A DNA stretch of 64,000 bases from Lysinibacillus contaminans (GTDB taxonomy: Bacteria; Bacillota; Bacilli; Bacillales_A; Planococcaceae), in the NCBI RefSeq assembly GCF_001278945.1, contig NZ_LGRV01000003.1:124001-188000 (forward strand). Direction: 5' to 3'. This document shows, in pieces, positions 7,818 through 18,600 of the stretch (within the stretch, counting starts at the first letter, position 1; each line of letters starts with the position of its first letter). Both the position numbers and the translations under genes were made by a program. The notes beneath the pieces are model-generated. The model made no database searches, was not told the DNA's origin, and saw only the letters and a list, made by a program, of their open reading frames with translations.

Positions 7818-8747
7818 ATGGAAAAGATTGAAAAGTTATTTGGCATGATGAATGCTCATGCTGAGAAAATAGAAAAAGAGCAAGAGGCTACGTTTTTAGA
7901 GGGTATTTTAGATGCACTTGAGGCGTGGTTAAACGGTGAGGTAGATTTCACAGTTGAAGGGGCAACAAAGGAAGATATACGTAAAGCAGTACAAATTGCT
8001 ATTTTAAAAGGGATGCGTAAAGGTTCGCAGCCAAATCATCAAATGACGCCCGATACACTTGGCTTACTTGTTGGTTACTTTGTGGAGCAATTTTTCGAGG
8101 AACGTCTAGCGAAAGAGAAAATTTCGATAATGGACCCAGCCGTTGGAACAGGGAATTTATTATTAACAGTGATGAATTTACTCGATGGCAAGGTAGAGGC
8201 AACTGGTGTAGAAGTGGATGAATTGCTTATTCGTTTAGCAGCAGCGACAGCGGATTTAACAGAGCAACCTGTATCGTTATATCGACAAGATGCTTTGCAA
8301 GATTTACTAGCTAATCCAGCAGATGCAGTAGTATGTGATTTACCAGTTGGCTATTATCCTAATGACGAAGTGGCACTTGATTATGAACTATGCGCAGCAG
8401 AAGGCATGAGCTATGCACATCACTTATTTATAGAGCAATCGGTGAATTATACAAAAGATGGAGGCTACTTATTTTTCTTGGCACCAACGCATTTGTTTGA
8501 ATCAGAGCAATCAAAACAACTTCATAAATACATTAAAAAGAATGCATGGATTCAAGCGATTATTCAGTTGCCAGACACAATGTTTGCCAATAAAGCACAT
8601 GAAAAGAGTATTGTTATTTTACAAAAGCAAGGTGAAGCATTTAAGGCACCAAAAGAAGTACTTCTAGCAAAAGTACCGAATATGCAAAATAAACAAGCAC
8701 TTGCCATGTTCTTTGAAAAAGTACAAATGTGGAAAGAATCGAAATAA
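7818..8747 (+). CDS. class I SAM-dependent methyltransferase, N6-adenine-like (YtxK family)
   Basis: A 309-aa protein with a ~95-residue helical N-terminus and a Rossmann methyltransferase domain. SAM motif I is MDPAVGTGNLLL near residues 111-122, and the family motif IV appears as DLPVGYYP near residues 174-181 where DNA methylases have (D/N)PP(F/Y). There is no specificity subunit or restriction gene nearby, so it is a housekeeping YtxK-type protein, not a restriction-modification enzyme. The substrate is unknown. The change of the NPPY tetrad to LPVG is consistent with a non-DNA or altered substrate (inference). Confidence 0.88.
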   Translation: MEKIEKLFGMMNAHAEKIEKEQEATFLEGILDALEAWLNGEVDFTVEGATKEDIRKAVQIAILKGMRKGSQPNHQMTPDTLGLLVGYFVEQFFEERLAKEKISIMDPAVGTGNLLLTVMNLLDGKVEATGVEVDELLIRLAAATADLTEQPVSLYRQDALQDLLANPADAVVCDLPVGYYPNDEVALDYELCAAEGMSYAHHLFIEQSVNYTKDGGYLFFLAPTHLFESEQSKQLHKYIKKNAWIQAIIQLPDTMFANKAHEKSIVILQKQGEAFKAPKEVLLAKVPNMQNKQALAMFFEKVQMWKESK

Positions 8748-8824
8748 TAAAAAGAAAAATGCTAAAGATCCGGGTTACCCCAACAAGTGACCTCGAGGGG
8801 ATGGATTTTAGCCTAGACAATAAT

Positions 8825-8860
8825 AAAAAAGGTATCCAAGAAAATTGGATACCTTTTTAT
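8825..8860. terminator. bidirectional terminator between ytxK and uspA
   Basis: AAAAAGGTATCCAA and TTGGATACCTTTTT form a 14-bp perfect stem with an AGAAAA loop and T/A runs on both sides, serving both convergent genes. Confidence 0.9.
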
Positions 8861-8871
8861 GTACGGAGAAA

Positions 8872-9321
8872 TTATTGTTCTGGCGTACGGATAACAAGTA
8901 CGTCACATTTTGCAGAACGTACGATTGCTTCAGAAACAGAACCGATAAGGAAACGTTCTACTGCGTTAAGACCTGTAGCACCACAGATGATTAGATCTGC
9001 ATCTACAATAGCAGAAAGCTCTTTTGTGATGATATTTTTCGGAGAACCGTATTCAATCACAAGATTTACATTTGTTAAGCCTTCTTCTTCTGCTTGTTTT
9101 TTGTAACCGTTTAATAATTCTTCAGAGAATGCTTGTGCACGCTCAGCGATTGAACGGTCATATGCCTCGATTGCAGCGAAAGAACGAGTGTCGATAACGT
9201 TTACTAAGTTAAGAACTGCACCTTCGTTACGTTTTGCCACATCGATTGATTTACGGAAAGCGTATTCAGCTTCTTTTGAACCGTCAACTGCAACTACAAT
9301 ACTTTTATAATGATTAGCCAT
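8872..9321 (-). CDS. universal stress protein, UspA family
   Basis: A 149-aa single-domain Usp. It has the ATP-binding signature G-2x-G-9x-G-S (GATGLNAVERFLIGSVS, residues ~114-130) and an N-terminal VAVDGSKEAEYAF segment, so it belongs to the nucleotide-binding branch. The start ATG has GGGAGG upstream. It is divergent from ald; a long inverted repeat lies between the two genes. The exact stress role cannot be read from the sequence. Confidence 0.93.
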   Translation of the reverse strand: MANHYKSIVVAVDGSKEAEYAFRKSIDVAKRNEGAVLNLVNVIDTRSFAAIEAYDRSIAERAQAFSEELLNGYKKQAEEEGLTNVNLVIEYGSPKNIITKELSAIVDADLIICGATGLNAVERFLIGSVSEAIVRSAKCDVLVIRTPEQ

Positions 9322-9376
9322 TTGTATTACCTCCCTATCTTTATATTCTGATTATACCAAATGATTGCCTAAAGGA

Positions 9377-9417
9377 AATACTTTCATAGATAAAAATTGT
9401 GAAAAAATGAAAGTATT
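9377..9417. promoter_or_regulatory. 11-bp inverted repeat in the uspA-ald divergent region
   Basis: AATACTTTCAT (9377-9387) and ATGAAAGTATT (9407-9417) are perfect inverted copies with centres 30 bp apart, about three DNA turns. They lie upstream of the minus-strand TATAAT-like element (near 9353) of uspA. A regulator binding both sites is plausible; the regulator is unknown. Confidence 0.45.
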
Positions 9418-9598
9418 CACTGTGAAATGCTTTATATCTCGTTAATAATCAATAGATTTTGTAGATGAAAACCTTTATAAAATTTGATTGGGAGCGCTTT
9501 AATTAAAGCATTTTCACAATTTATTTGGTAATATGGAAGGGCAAGGGATGTTTAAGAAATTATTTATATTTCATATGTAGTGAAAGGGGTAGAAATTT

Positions 9599-10720
9599 AT
9601 GAAAATTGGGATTCCTAAAGAGATTAAAAATAATGAAAATCGAGTAGCAATGACACCAGCGGGTGTTGTGACGCTAACAAAATCAGGCCATGAGGTATTT
9701 ATTGAGTCTGGAGCTGGTATCGGTTCTAGCTTTTCTGATGCAGATTACGTAGCAGCTGGTGCACATATTGTGACGACAGCAAAAGAAGCATGGTCACAAG
9801 AGTTAATATTAAAAGTGAAAGAACCTGTTTCATCAGAATATGATTATTTTTATGAAGGACAAATATTATTTACATATTTGCACCTAGCACCAGAACGGGA
9901 GTTAACGCAAGCTCTTTTAGATAGAAAAGTAGTAGGTATCGCCTATGAAACTGTGCAATTAGCAAATGGCTCATTACCGTTATTAACACCAATGAGTGAA
10001 GTTGCTGGTAAAATGGCAACACAAGTGGGTGCGCAGTTTTTAGAGAAAACTAACGGTGGAAAAGGTATTTTACTAGGAGGGGTGTCAGGTGTACCTCGTG
10101 GTAAAGTAACGATTATTGGTGGTGGTATTGCAGGAACAAATGCCATCAAAACGGCTGTCGGTATGGGAGCAGACGTAACAGTCATTGATTTAAGCCCTGA
10201 ACGCCTTCGCCAATTAGAAGATGTATTTGGACGAGAAGTACAAACATTAATGTCTAACCCTTATAACATCGCAGAGTCTGTGAAAAATTCGGATTTAGTT
10301 ATTGGTGCTGTGTTAATTCCGGGTGCTAAGGCTCCTAAGCTTGTGACGGAAGAAATGATTCAATCGATGCAGCCTGGTTCAGTAGTCGTTGATATTGCGA
10401 TTGACCAAGGTGGTATTTTTGCAACGTCTGATCGTGTGACGACACATGACAATCCAACGTATGAAAAGTATGGGGTTGTACATTATGCAGTGGCTAATAT
10501 GCCGGGTGCGGTACCTCGTACGTCTACAATAGCATTAACAAATAATACGATTCCTTATGCACTGCAAATTGCAAATAAGGGCTTTATGCAAGCATGTATT
10601 GAAAATGCGGCATTGAGAAAAGGTGTTAATACGTTAGACGGACATGTAGTTTACAAAGCTGTTGCTGATGCACAAGGTATAAACTATACGTATGTTGATG
10701 ATTTAATGACATTGAAATAA
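9599..10720 (+). CDS. ald: alanine dehydrogenase
   Basis: NAD-dependent reversible oxidative deamination of L-alanine to pyruvate and ammonia; in sporeformers it lets alanine serve as carbon source during sporulation. The 373-aa protein has the N-terminal signature [17 protein letters not shown] with Arg15, Lys74 in KVKEP and His95 in FTYLHLA (pyruvate-binding/catalytic residues), and the Rossmann glycine motif [27 protein letters not shown] precedes the ATG. It is monocistronic with a strong terminator. Confidence 0.97.
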   Translation: MKIGIPKEIKNNENRVAMTPAGVVTLTKSGHEVFIESGAGIGSSFSDADYVAAGAHIVTTAKEAWSQELILKVKEPVSSEYDYFYEGQILFTYLHLAPERELTQALLDRKVVGIAYETVQLANGSLPLLTPMSEVAGKMATQVGAQFLEKTNGGKGILLGGVSGVPRGKVTIIGGGIAGTNAIKTAVGMGADVTVIDLSPERLRQLEDVFGREVQTLMSNPYNIAESVKNSDLVIGAVLIPGAKAPKLVTEEMIQSMQPGSVVVDIAIDQGGIFATSDRVTTHDNPTYEKYGVVHYAVANMPGAVPRTSTIALTNNTIPYALQIANKGFMQACIENAALRKGVNTLDGHVVYKAVADAQGINYTYVDDLMTLK

Positions 10721-10722
10721 TG

Positions 10723-10760
10723 AAAAAGGAAGCGCCATTTTTAAATGGACGCTTCCTTTA
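10723..10760. terminator. bidirectional terminator between ald and the M24 peptidase gene
   Basis: AAAGGAAGCG and CGCTTCCTTT, extended by CCATTT/AAATGG, form a long stem between the convergent genes. Confidence 0.88.
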
Positions 10761-10765
10761 TTAAT

Positions 10766-11854
10766 TTAAAGCACTGTCAATGTTTTTGGGAACTTCGTTA
10801 GTACTTCTACGCCGTCTTTTGTAACAACGACATCATCCTCTATACGAACGCCTGTCACATCTGATTTATATATACCTGGTTCGATCGTGAAGACCATGCC
10901 TGCCTCCATTGTCATGTTATTTGTACCTGTGACAGATGGGAACTCATGAACAGAAATGCCAAGGCCATGACCGAGACGGTGTGTGAAGTATTCGCCGTAG
11001 CCAGCGTCGGTAATGACATCACGTGCAATTTTGTCTAAGTCCATTGCACGAACGCCAGGTTTAACTGCTGCAATTGCATTTGTGTTGGCAGCAAGAACGG
11101 CATTGTAAATATCTTTTTGTGCTTCAGAAGGTTCGCCGAATGCAACTGTCCGTGTAATATCTGAGCAGTAGCCGTCGTAAATCACACCTAGGTCGAATAA
11201 CACCATATCGCCTTTTTGAATTTTACGAGTCCCTGGTATACCGTGTGGGGAAGCAGTTTTAGGACCACTTAAAACCATTGTTTCAAATGACATTTTGCAA
11301 CCTTTTTCCTGAATAGCATTTTCAATTGCTGTTAGGATTTCTATTTCTGTTTTACCTTCAGCAATTTCTTTACAGCCAACTTCAATTGCATAATCTGCAA
11401 GCTCGGCAGCTTTACGTAATTTATTTAACTCTGTTTCGTCTTTAATAACACGCATTGCATTAATTTTTTCATCAAGTCGTACATAGCTTGCTTGTGGGAA
11501 TAATTGTTGAAGTGATTCTAAGCGTTCTACGATTAAGTGTGCTTTTTCAATAGCGAAAATTGCTGGATCAACTCCACGCGCTTTAATGGCGTCAGCAAGT
11601 ACAACCATAGAATCTTCTGTATCTTGGTGACCAATAACTTCATATGACCAACCAGCAGCTTTTGCATCAGGTATCTCCATCTGAGGGCAAATTAAGAAAG
11701 GCTCAGCTTCTTTAAAGATCATAACGCCTAGCAATCTTTCGTGAGGGTCGCTTTTAAAACCCGAAATGTAAAAGACATTGTCTGGTGTCGTTACAAAAGC
11801 AGCATCAATATTGTTTTCTAGTAAATAACTTTTAATTTCTTCATACTTTGACAT
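10766..11854 (-). CDS. M24 family metallopeptidase (Xaa-Pro peptidase-like)
   Basis: A two-domain creatinase/aminopeptidase-P-fold enzyme of 362 aa. The N-terminal creatinase domain (1-125) is followed by a pita-bread domain with the dinuclear metal ligands. These are Asp in FDLGVIYDG and Asp in CSDITRT (about residues 221 and 232), His in HRLGHGLG, and Glu in TIEPGIY and RIEDDVVV. The likely activity is release of N-terminal residues ahead of proline or Xaa-Pro dipeptide cleavage; specificity cannot be read. The ATG at 11854 is chosen over 11878 because CGGGAGGA lies directly upstream of it. It is divergent from ytkL. Confidence 0.92.
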   Translation of the reverse strand: MSKYEEIKSYLLENNIDAAFVTTPDNVFYISGFKSDPHERLLGVMIFKEAEPFLICPQMEIPDAKAAGWSYEVIGHQDTEDSMVVLADAIKARGVDPAIFAIEKAHLIVERLESLQQLFPQASYVRLDEKINAMRVIKDETELNKLRKAAELADYAIEVGCKEIAEGKTEIEILTAIENAIQEKGCKMSFETMVLSGPKTASPHGIPGTRKIQKGDMVLFDLGVIYDGYCSDITRTVAFGEPSEAQKDIYNAVLAANTNAIAAVKPGVRAMDLDKIARDVITDAGYGEYFTHRLGHGLGISVHEFPSVTGTNNMTMEAGMVFTIEPGIYKSDVTGVRIEDDVVVTKDGVEVLTKFPKTLTVL

Positions 11855-11982
11855 AATGTATATCCTCCCGTGCAACAACGGATTTTTTTTAACTCATATA
11901 GTAGCATATCAAAAAAAGGGAAATACCGCATTTGTGGAGAATTAAGCAAGGGTAGAAAGCATAATGTTAGGAGGAATTATTG

Positions 11983-12666
11983 ATGGAAATTAGTTATCAC
12001 GGACATTCAGTTGTAAAGATTCAAACAAATGGTACAACAATTTTAATCGATCCCTTCATTAATGGAAATGGGTTAACGGACTTAAAAGTTGAGGAGGAAG
12101 CACCAGATATTATTTTGTTAACACACGGACATAATGATCATGTGGGTGATACGGTTGAGCTTGCAAAGAAAAAGGATGCCCTCGTTATCGCACCACATGA
12201 GCTGGCCAACTGGATTTCATGGCAGGGTGTGAGAGCACACCCGATGCATATTGGTGGAGCGAGGGAGTTTGATTTTGGAAAGGTGAAGTTTACTCAAGCC
12301 TTCCATGGATCTTCTTATACGACGGATAACAATGAAATCATTTATATGGGCATGCCTGCTGGAATTTTGCTTTTTATTGAAGGGAAAACGATCTATCATG
12401 CTGGAGATACGGCATTATTTAGCGATATGAAATTAATCGGTGAGCGCCATCCAATCGATGTAGCTTTCGTACCGATTGGCGATAATTTCACAATGGGACC
12501 AGAGGATGCAGCGTGTGCAGTGGCTTTCCTCAAGCCGAAGATTGTTGTACCGATTCATTACAATACGTTCCCACCAATCGAGCAGGATCCACAAGTTTTT
12601 GCAGATTTAGTGGAAAATACAGATGTGCAAATTTTGAAAATCGGTGAAAAAGTAAACTGTTACTAA
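11983..12666 (+). CDS. metal-dependent hydrolase, metallo-beta-lactamase fold (YtkL/UlaG-like)
   Basis: A 227-aa protein with the HxHxDH zinc motif in [11 protein letters not shown]. It also has an N-terminal [10 protein letters not shown] strand pair, the HAGDTALF motif supplying a bridging Asp, and the terminal His in [10 protein letters not shown]. This domain architecture is the UPF0173 metal-dependent hydrolase family, found in the same place in B. subtilis (ytkL). The ATG at 11983 is preferred to the TTG at 11980 because of spacing from GGAGG. The physiological substrate is unknown. Confidence 0.92.
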   Translation: MEISYHGHSVVKIQTNGTTILIDPFINGNGLTDLKVEEEAPDIILLTHGHNDHVGDTVELAKKKDALVIAPHELANWISWQGVRAHPMHIGGAREFDFGKVKFTQAFHGSSYTTDNNEIIYMGMPAGILLFIEGKTIYHAGDTALFSDMKLIGERHPIDVAFVPIGDNFTMGPEDAACAVAFLKPKIVVPIHYNTFPPIEQDPQVFADLVENTDVQILKIGEKVNCY

Positions 12667-12819
12667 CAAATTTACAAGCTGTACTATATAGTTTAACATC
12701 ATGTTAATAGTTGAAATGGTGGGCAAAGATGTGATATTTCATCTCTTTATACTCAATGCTTTCGTGAAAAATATGGTACACTAAGAGTAGAATTGATTGA
12801 TTGAGAAATAGGTGATATT

Positions 12820-14127
12820 TTGTCTACTAAACATGAAAAAATCTTACAATATATTGAATCCTTACCGGTGGGCGATAAAATTTCTGTGCGCCAAATCGCA
12901 AAAGAAATGCAAGTAAGTGAAGGAACAGCTTACCGTGCCATTAAAGAAGCGGAAAACCGTCGTTTAGTTAGCTCGATTGAACGTGTAGGAACGATACGTA
13001 TTGAGAAGAAAAAGAAAGAAAACATTGAAAAATTAACATTTGCTGAAATTGTCAATATCATAGATGGACAAGTACTTGGTGGGAAGTCAGGTCTCCACAA
13101 AACGTTAACGAAATTTGTTATTGGTGCCATGCAGTTAGAAGATATGATGCGTTATACAGATGCAGGTAGCTTGTTAATTGTTGGTAACCGAATGAAAGCG
13201 CATGAAAATGCGTTGCGTGCTGGAGCTGCAGTACTCATCACAGGTGGTTTTGATACGACAGAGGATAATAAGCAGCTCGCAGATTCACTCGATATGCCAA
13301 TTATTTCAACGAGCTATGATACATTTACAGTGGCGACGATGATTAACCGAGCGATTTATGATCAACTGATTAAGAAAGATATTTTATTTATCGAAGATAT
13401 CTTTATTCCTATGACTGAAACTTCTGTGCTTCGAAACGACGAAACAATTCAACATTTCCATAAGTTAAACGAACGTACAACGCATGGGGCATTCCCAGTT
13501 GTAACGGCGAATAACAAATTAGTGGGAATGGTGACAGTAAAAGACGTTATCGGTAAAGAAGAAGATGAGCCTATTGAAAAGGTGATGACGAAAAATCCAA
13601 TTGCTGGATCAATGAAGATGAGTGTTGCCTCAGCGGGACATCGTATGATTTGGGAGGGCATTGATTTATTGCCAGTCGTGGATGATGATAATATCTTACA
13701 AGGTGTAATTAGCCGTCAAGATGTCTTAAAGGCTTTGCAACTGGCACAACGTCAGCCGCATCAGGGTGAGACCATCGATGATTTGGTGAAGAATGAGATG
13801 AAGGTGCTTGGCGATGAGAATTTAATCGTTGAGTTTAAAGTAACCCCGCAAATGACGAATCAATATGGCGCGATTTCTTATGGTGCCTTTACAACATTAC
13901 TAGCAGAGGTAGGTTCATTTGCATTAAAACGTCGTAAACGCGGTGATGCGATTGCAGAGAATATGACAATTTACTTTATTAAGCCAGTGCAAATGGAAAG
14001 TATTCTTACGGTTAAACCTCGTATACTAGATATGAGTCGTAAGTTCGTAAAAATGGACTTCGAGGTCTTTAGTAATCAAACACTTGTTGGTAAAGCGATG
14101 ATGACGTTCCAACTATTGGAACGCTAA
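12820..14127 (+). CDS. CBS-DRTGG-hotdog regulator (YtoI family)
   Basis: A 435-aa modular protein. Residues 1-60 are a GntR-like winged helix (QIAKEMQVSEGTAYRAIKEAENRRLV). It continues with a DRTGG domain (about 70-180), two CBS repeats (about 195-310) that should bind an adenosyl ligand, and a C-terminal hotdog/thioesterase-like domain (about 330-435). The start is TTG at 12820 with AGGTGATA just upstream; no ATG fits. The layout suggests a ligand-responsive transcription factor linked to acyl-CoA or nucleotide sensing, but no regulon is known to me. It is monocistronic with a strong terminator. Confidence 0.88.
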   Translation: MSTKHEKILQYIESLPVGDKISVRQIAKEMQVSEGTAYRAIKEAENRRLVSSIERVGTIRIEKKKKENIEKLTFAEIVNIIDGQVLGGKSGLHKTLTKFVIGAMQLEDMMRYTDAGSLLIVGNRMKAHENALRAGAAVLITGGFDTTEDNKQLADSLDMPIISTSYDTFTVATMINRAIYDQLIKKDILFIEDIFIPMTETSVLRNDETIQHFHKLNERTTHGAFPVVTANNKLVGMVTVKDVIGKEEDEPIEKVMTKNPIAGSMKMSVASAGHRMIWEGIDLLPVVDDDNILQGVISRQDVLKALQLAQRQPHQGETIDDLVKNEMKVLGDENLIVEFKVTPQMTNQYGAISYGAFTTLLAEVGSFALKRRKRGDAIAENMTIYFIKPVQMESILTVKPRILDMSRKFVKMDFEVFSNQTLVGKAMMTFQLLER

Positions 14128-14145
14128 ATAAAGCATTCATTGACG

Positions 14146-14178
14146 AAGGGGTGACCTAGACGCTAGGTCACCCCTTTA
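14146..14178. terminator. intrinsic terminator after ytoI
   Basis: AAGGGGTGACCTAG and CTAGGTCACCCCTT form a 14-bp perfect stem with a 3-nt loop. Confidence 0.85.
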
Positions 14179-14282
14179 ACATAAATCAGTAGAAATCCCG
14201 ACTTTCATTCGAAATCTGAAAGCATTATTTGTCAGTGTGAGCAAAGTAGTAGGCCAATTACGCCAAGGTGTAATGGATTCGA

Positions 14283-14588
14283 TTATTTATTGATTTGGAA
14301 TTCTTCTTCTACAAATTGTCCATAATGGCGTACTTTTTTAACATTTTCCATAATAACAAAGATGCCTAAAATGACAAGAATTGCTACAATAATAAATGTA
14401 TACAAACCAGGGAATAAATAAGCTTGGTTAAGGGCGAATAGTAGAATAAACGCACCAAGTCCTATGTTAGCTTTGCATTTATACCAATTTTTAGCGATTG
14501 GTAATGCCGAGCGAAACTGTTTTGTTTTAAAGTAAAAGTAAACAACAAACGATATTATGATCGCGAAGACAAAAATTAAATTGAGCAT
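14283..14588 (-). CDS. small membrane protein, YtpI family
   Basis: A 101-aa protein with three predicted transmembrane helices: residues ~2-20, ~45-65 and ~67-87. Basic loops (KTKQFRS, KVRHYGQ) lie between or after them, and the C-terminus is acidic. Start ATG 14586-14588 is chosen because AGGAGG sits 5-10 nt upstream; the longer frame to 14738 runs through nrnA's promoter region. It is divergent from nrnA as in B. subtilis ytpI/ytqI. Function unknown. Confidence 0.85.
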   Translation of the reverse strand: MLNLIFVFAIIISFVVYFYFKTKQFRSALPIAKNWYKCKANIGLGAFILLFALNQAYLFPGLYTFIIVAILVILGIFVIMENVKKVRHYGQFVEEEFQINK

Positions 14589-14678
14589 AGTAAACCTCCT
14601 AGCATAACTAGTCATAATTGTAACGATAAACGAAAAAAAATGCGAATGGATTTTACTATCATATTGGAGGAAACTATT

Positions 14679-15626
14679 TTGAAAAGACAAATCATTGACA
14701 CAATTGCGAAATACGACACAATTATTATTCACCGTCATGTGCGTCCAGATCCAGATGCATATGGTTCACAATTAGGTTTAAAAGAGCTCATTTTAGCGAA
14801 CTACCCAGAAAAAAAGGTTTATGCAGTAGGCGAGCATGAAACGTCTCTATCATTTTTAGCGATGCCTGATGAAATTGCAGATGAAGTATATAAAGATGCG
14901 CTCGTAATTGTAACAGATACGGCAAATACAGAGCGTATAGACGATCAACGCTATACAAAAGGTAAAATGGTTATTAAAATTGACCATCATCCCAATGACG
15001 ATGCATACGGTGACTTCCGTTGGGTAGATACGACTGCTAGCTCGTGCAGTGAAATGATCTATGAATTATTCGAAGAAGGAAAAGAAGTAGCAAATTGGAA
15101 GTTATCAGATGCATCGGCAAGACTATTATTTGCTGGTATTGTGGGGGACACAGGGCGATTCCAATTCCCAAGTACGACGGTCAAAACATTTAAAGTTGCT
15201 GGTGAGCTTATTACATATAATTTTGATCGTAATCAAATCTTTGACGGTATGTATGAAATGGACCATAAATTACTAAATCTACAAGGCTATATCTATCAAA
15301 ATTTTAAAATGGATGAAAACGGAGCTGCCTATGTAAAACTAACAAAAGAATTACTAGCAGAATTTGACGCAGTACCGTCAGAGGCTTCTTTATTAGTCGG
15401 TTGTCTGGGAAGTGTGAAAAATATTTGTGCGTGGGTAGTGTTTATTGAAGAATCCGATCAAATTCGTGTACGCCTCCGCTCTAAAGGCCCAGTAATTAAT
15501 ACATTAGCTAAAGAGTTCAATGGTGGTGGACATCCACTTGCCTCAGGTGCTACAGCTTATTCATGGGAAGAGGCAGAGCAAGTGATCAAACGTTTGCAAG
15601 AAGTTTGTGCAACGTATAACGTATAA
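14679..15626 (+). CDS. nrnA: oligoribonuclease/pAp phosphatase NrnA (DHH-DHHA1)
   Basis: Degrades 2-5-nt RNAs and dephosphorylates 3'-phosphoadenosine 5'-phosphate. The 315-aa protein begins at TTG 14679, preceded by GGAGGAAAC; the in-frame ATG at 14640 lacks an RBS. DHH motifs: HRHVRPDPDAYGS (metal site I), VTDTANTER, IDHHPNDD (about residues 102-107), and the DHHA1 substrate motif GGGHPLASGA near the C-terminus (about 282-291). Its length equals that of B. subtilis NrnA (YtqI). It lies just upstream of dnaE. Confidence 0.94.
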   Translation: MKRQIIDTIAKYDTIIIHRHVRPDPDAYGSQLGLKELILANYPEKKVYAVGEHETSLSFLAMPDEIADEVYKDALVIVTDTANTERIDDQRYTKGKMVIKIDHHPNDDAYGDFRWVDTTASSCSEMIYELFEEGKEVANWKLSDASARLLFAGIVGDTGRFQFPSTTVKTFKVAGELITYNFDRNQIFDGMYEMDHKLLNLQGYIYQNFKMDENGAAYVKLTKELLAEFDAVPSEASLLVGCLGSVKNICAWVVFIEESDQIRVRLRSKGPVINTLAKEFNGGGHPLASGATAYSWEEAEQVIKRLQEVCATYNV

Positions 15627-15645
15627 GTGAAAGGTCGGGATACTA

Positions 15646-18600
15646 TTGACACATGTATATACACAAATGCATACGAGCGCGGATATACTAAAAAGTACGA
15701 TTCGACTTGAACAATTGATCCCTTTTCTACAAGAACAAGAAACACAAGCCTGTGCAATCGTGAATACGAAATTGTACGGGCTTTTGCCTTTTTGTAAAGC
15801 AATGCAGCAAGCGAATTTACATGTAGTGATGGGACTAACTGTGATCGTGCAATGGCGAGAAATGACGATGCCACTTGTGCTTTATGCACAGACGCAGGAA
15901 GGTTATCAAAATTTATTAAAAATCAGTAGCGCTGTGTCTATTAGACAAGATGAGTTATTACCGTGGAAATGGCTTGAAGGCTATCAGACTGGTTGTATGG
16001 CGATGCTTGTTGGAACAGATTGTCAAGAAAAATTGGATATGTGGAAATCCTTTGCTAGTAGTCTTCATGGCGTATTTGGTGAGCGTTTTTTTGTTGGGGT
16101 GGCAAGGCCATTAGGGATTGTTTCTGAACAAGAAGCGGCGATTGTTTCATGGTGTACTTCTGAAAATGTGGCCATAGGTGCTACACAATTTAGTTGTTTT
16201 TTACGTCCAGAGGATCACTTCGCCTACGAGGTAGCTAGAGCGATTGACACGGGTGAAAAACTAAGTGAGGAAATGGTTACTGCGGATTCGCAAGGGCTAT
16301 TCGTTCCAACAGCGGAGGAATGGAATACTTGGTTTTTAGACCGACCAGAATGGCTTGAAAAAAGTGCTAGTATGCTAGTAAGTTGTACGGCTGAAGTTCC
16401 AGAAGCGCATACGCAAATGCCCAAATTCCCAGTACCAACTGAAGAAACAGCTGAGAGCTTACTTGTGAAGGAGGCGTATTCAGGATTAACAGCCCGCCTA
16501 CAGCAACCGTTAACACAGGATTATCAGGAACGGCTGGATTATGAACTTGATGTCATTTGTTCGATGGGGTACGCAGATTATTTTTTAATCGTAGCTGATT
16601 TTATGCGCTTTGCGAAAGATAATCGTATTTTAACTGGTCCGGGTCGGGGCTCCTCTGCAAGTTCACTAGTGGCATACAGTCTATCGATTACACAAGTGGA
16701 TCCACTGATGTACGGCTTACTATTTGAGCGATTTTTAAATCCAGAACGTGTATCACTACCGGATATTGATATTGACTTTGTTGATGCCAAACGACAAAAG
16801 GTTATTCAATATGTAGCGCAAAAATATGGCAAGGCAAATGTAGCACAAATCATTACATTCGGGACATTGTCGGCAAAGGCTGTTGCGCGAGACGTCGCGC
16901 GTGTCTTTAATTTTGAGACGGAAACACTTGAGAAAATTTCAAAAATGATTCCGAATAAGCCCGGTATGACCTTGCAAAGAGCATATGCGGAATCACCTGC
17001 CCTTCAGCAATGGATTGCAGAAAATGAGGCACACGGCCGGTGGTTTGATGTGGCATTAAAGCTAGAAGGCTTACCACGAAATGCTTCAACACATGCTGCT
17101 GGAATTGTTCTTGCTCCAACGCCACTAGTGGAAACGGTACCGATTGAAGAAGGACATGACGGGATCTATTTAACACAGTGGCCAATGGGAGATGTTGAAG
17201 CAAGTGGACTTGTGAAAATGGATTTTTTAGGCTTGAGGAATTTAACAATATTAGAGCAAATCCGTTGGTCAATTTATAAGGCAAATGGTCCGTGGATAGA
17301 GTTTGAACGAATCCCAATGCATGATGAGAAAACGTTTCAGTTATTGCAAGAAGGTGATACGACGGGTATTTTCCAATTAGAATCTGACGGCATGCGACAG
17401 GCATTACGAGATATTTGTCCAACGCATTTTTTAGATATTGTGGCCGTCAATGCCTTGTATCGACCTGGCCCAATGGATTTCATACCTGTGTATGCAAAGC
17501 GAAAGCACGGGAAAGAGCCGGTTGTGTTGCCGCATCCTGTGTTAGAGCCGATTTTACGTGAAACCTTTGGTGTTATTGTGTATCAAGAGCAAATTATGCG
17601 CATCGCTTCAGTGATGGCTGGCTTTACGATGGGACAAGCCGATTTATTACGCCGTGCGGTAAGTAAAAAAAAGCGTGAAGTGTTAGAAGAACAACGTGCA
17701 GCGTTTGTAAGTGGTGCAATGCAGCAAGGTTATACGACGGCAGTAGCTGAGGAAGTATATGCGTTAATCGTACGTTTTGCGGATTACGGCTTTCCGAAAA
17801 GTCATGCAGTAGCTTATAGTGTCATTTCTTATCAAATGGCTTATTTAAAGGCACATTTCCCACAAAGCTTTTACGCAGCGTTACTGTCAAATGCCACAGG
17901 TAATGCCGATAAAATTCAGCAGCTTGTTGCAGAGGCAAAGGATAAAGGAATCGTATTTTATCCTCCTTCCCTTATACAGAGTACAAAGTTTTTCACAGTA
18001 GAAAATGAAGGTATTCGCTATGGCTTATCGGGTGTGAAGGGTGTTCCACAGCCATTTTTAGAGAAGTTACTGACGTTACGTAAAGCAAATAGACCTGCAT
18101 TTGATAATTTATTTGATTTGGCTGTTTTATTGAGTGCGCAGCATTTTAAGCCGAAAATTATAGAATCATTAATTTTCGCTGGGGCACTTGATTATTTGGA
18201 GAAAGACCGAGCTGTATTGCTTGCCACATTAGAAGCTGCTTTGAAGCAGGCAGAATTGCTGCGTCCAACTGATGATATTGATTTGGAAGCTGCCACTGCG
18301 TTTAGCTTTGGTAAACCAAAATATATGCAGGCAGAACTGATGCCAAGAAAAGAAATGCTTCAGCGTGAGAAGGAAAGTCTTGGCTTTTATATTTCAGCGC
18401 ATCCGGTGTCGGAGGAAAGAGCGTACTGGCAAGAGGTTAATGCTACGTGCCGAGAGTTAAAGCAGATGCGTGAGGGAACGTACGTGAAAATGATTGGTAT
18501 GATTGAAGAAGTGAAAATAATTCGCACGAAAAAGGGCGAGCAAATGGCTTTCGTGCAACTACAAGATGAATACAGTTCCGCTTCAATTACACTGTTTCCA

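Noticed and set aside
7818-8747. YtxK-like methyltransferase as part of a restriction-modification or phage-defence system
   Set aside because: There is no restriction or specificity gene nearby, the NPPY-type motif is altered, and the gene sits at its conserved housekeeping position after tpx.
8729-9106. A 125-codon plus-strand frame opposite uspA
   Set aside because: It begins inside ytxK, crosses a strong bidirectional terminator and shadows uspA on the opposite strand.
9486-9510. A cre-like GGAGCGCTTTAA element before ald
   Set aside because: It lacks the TG and CA ends of the CcpA consensus; too degenerate to call.
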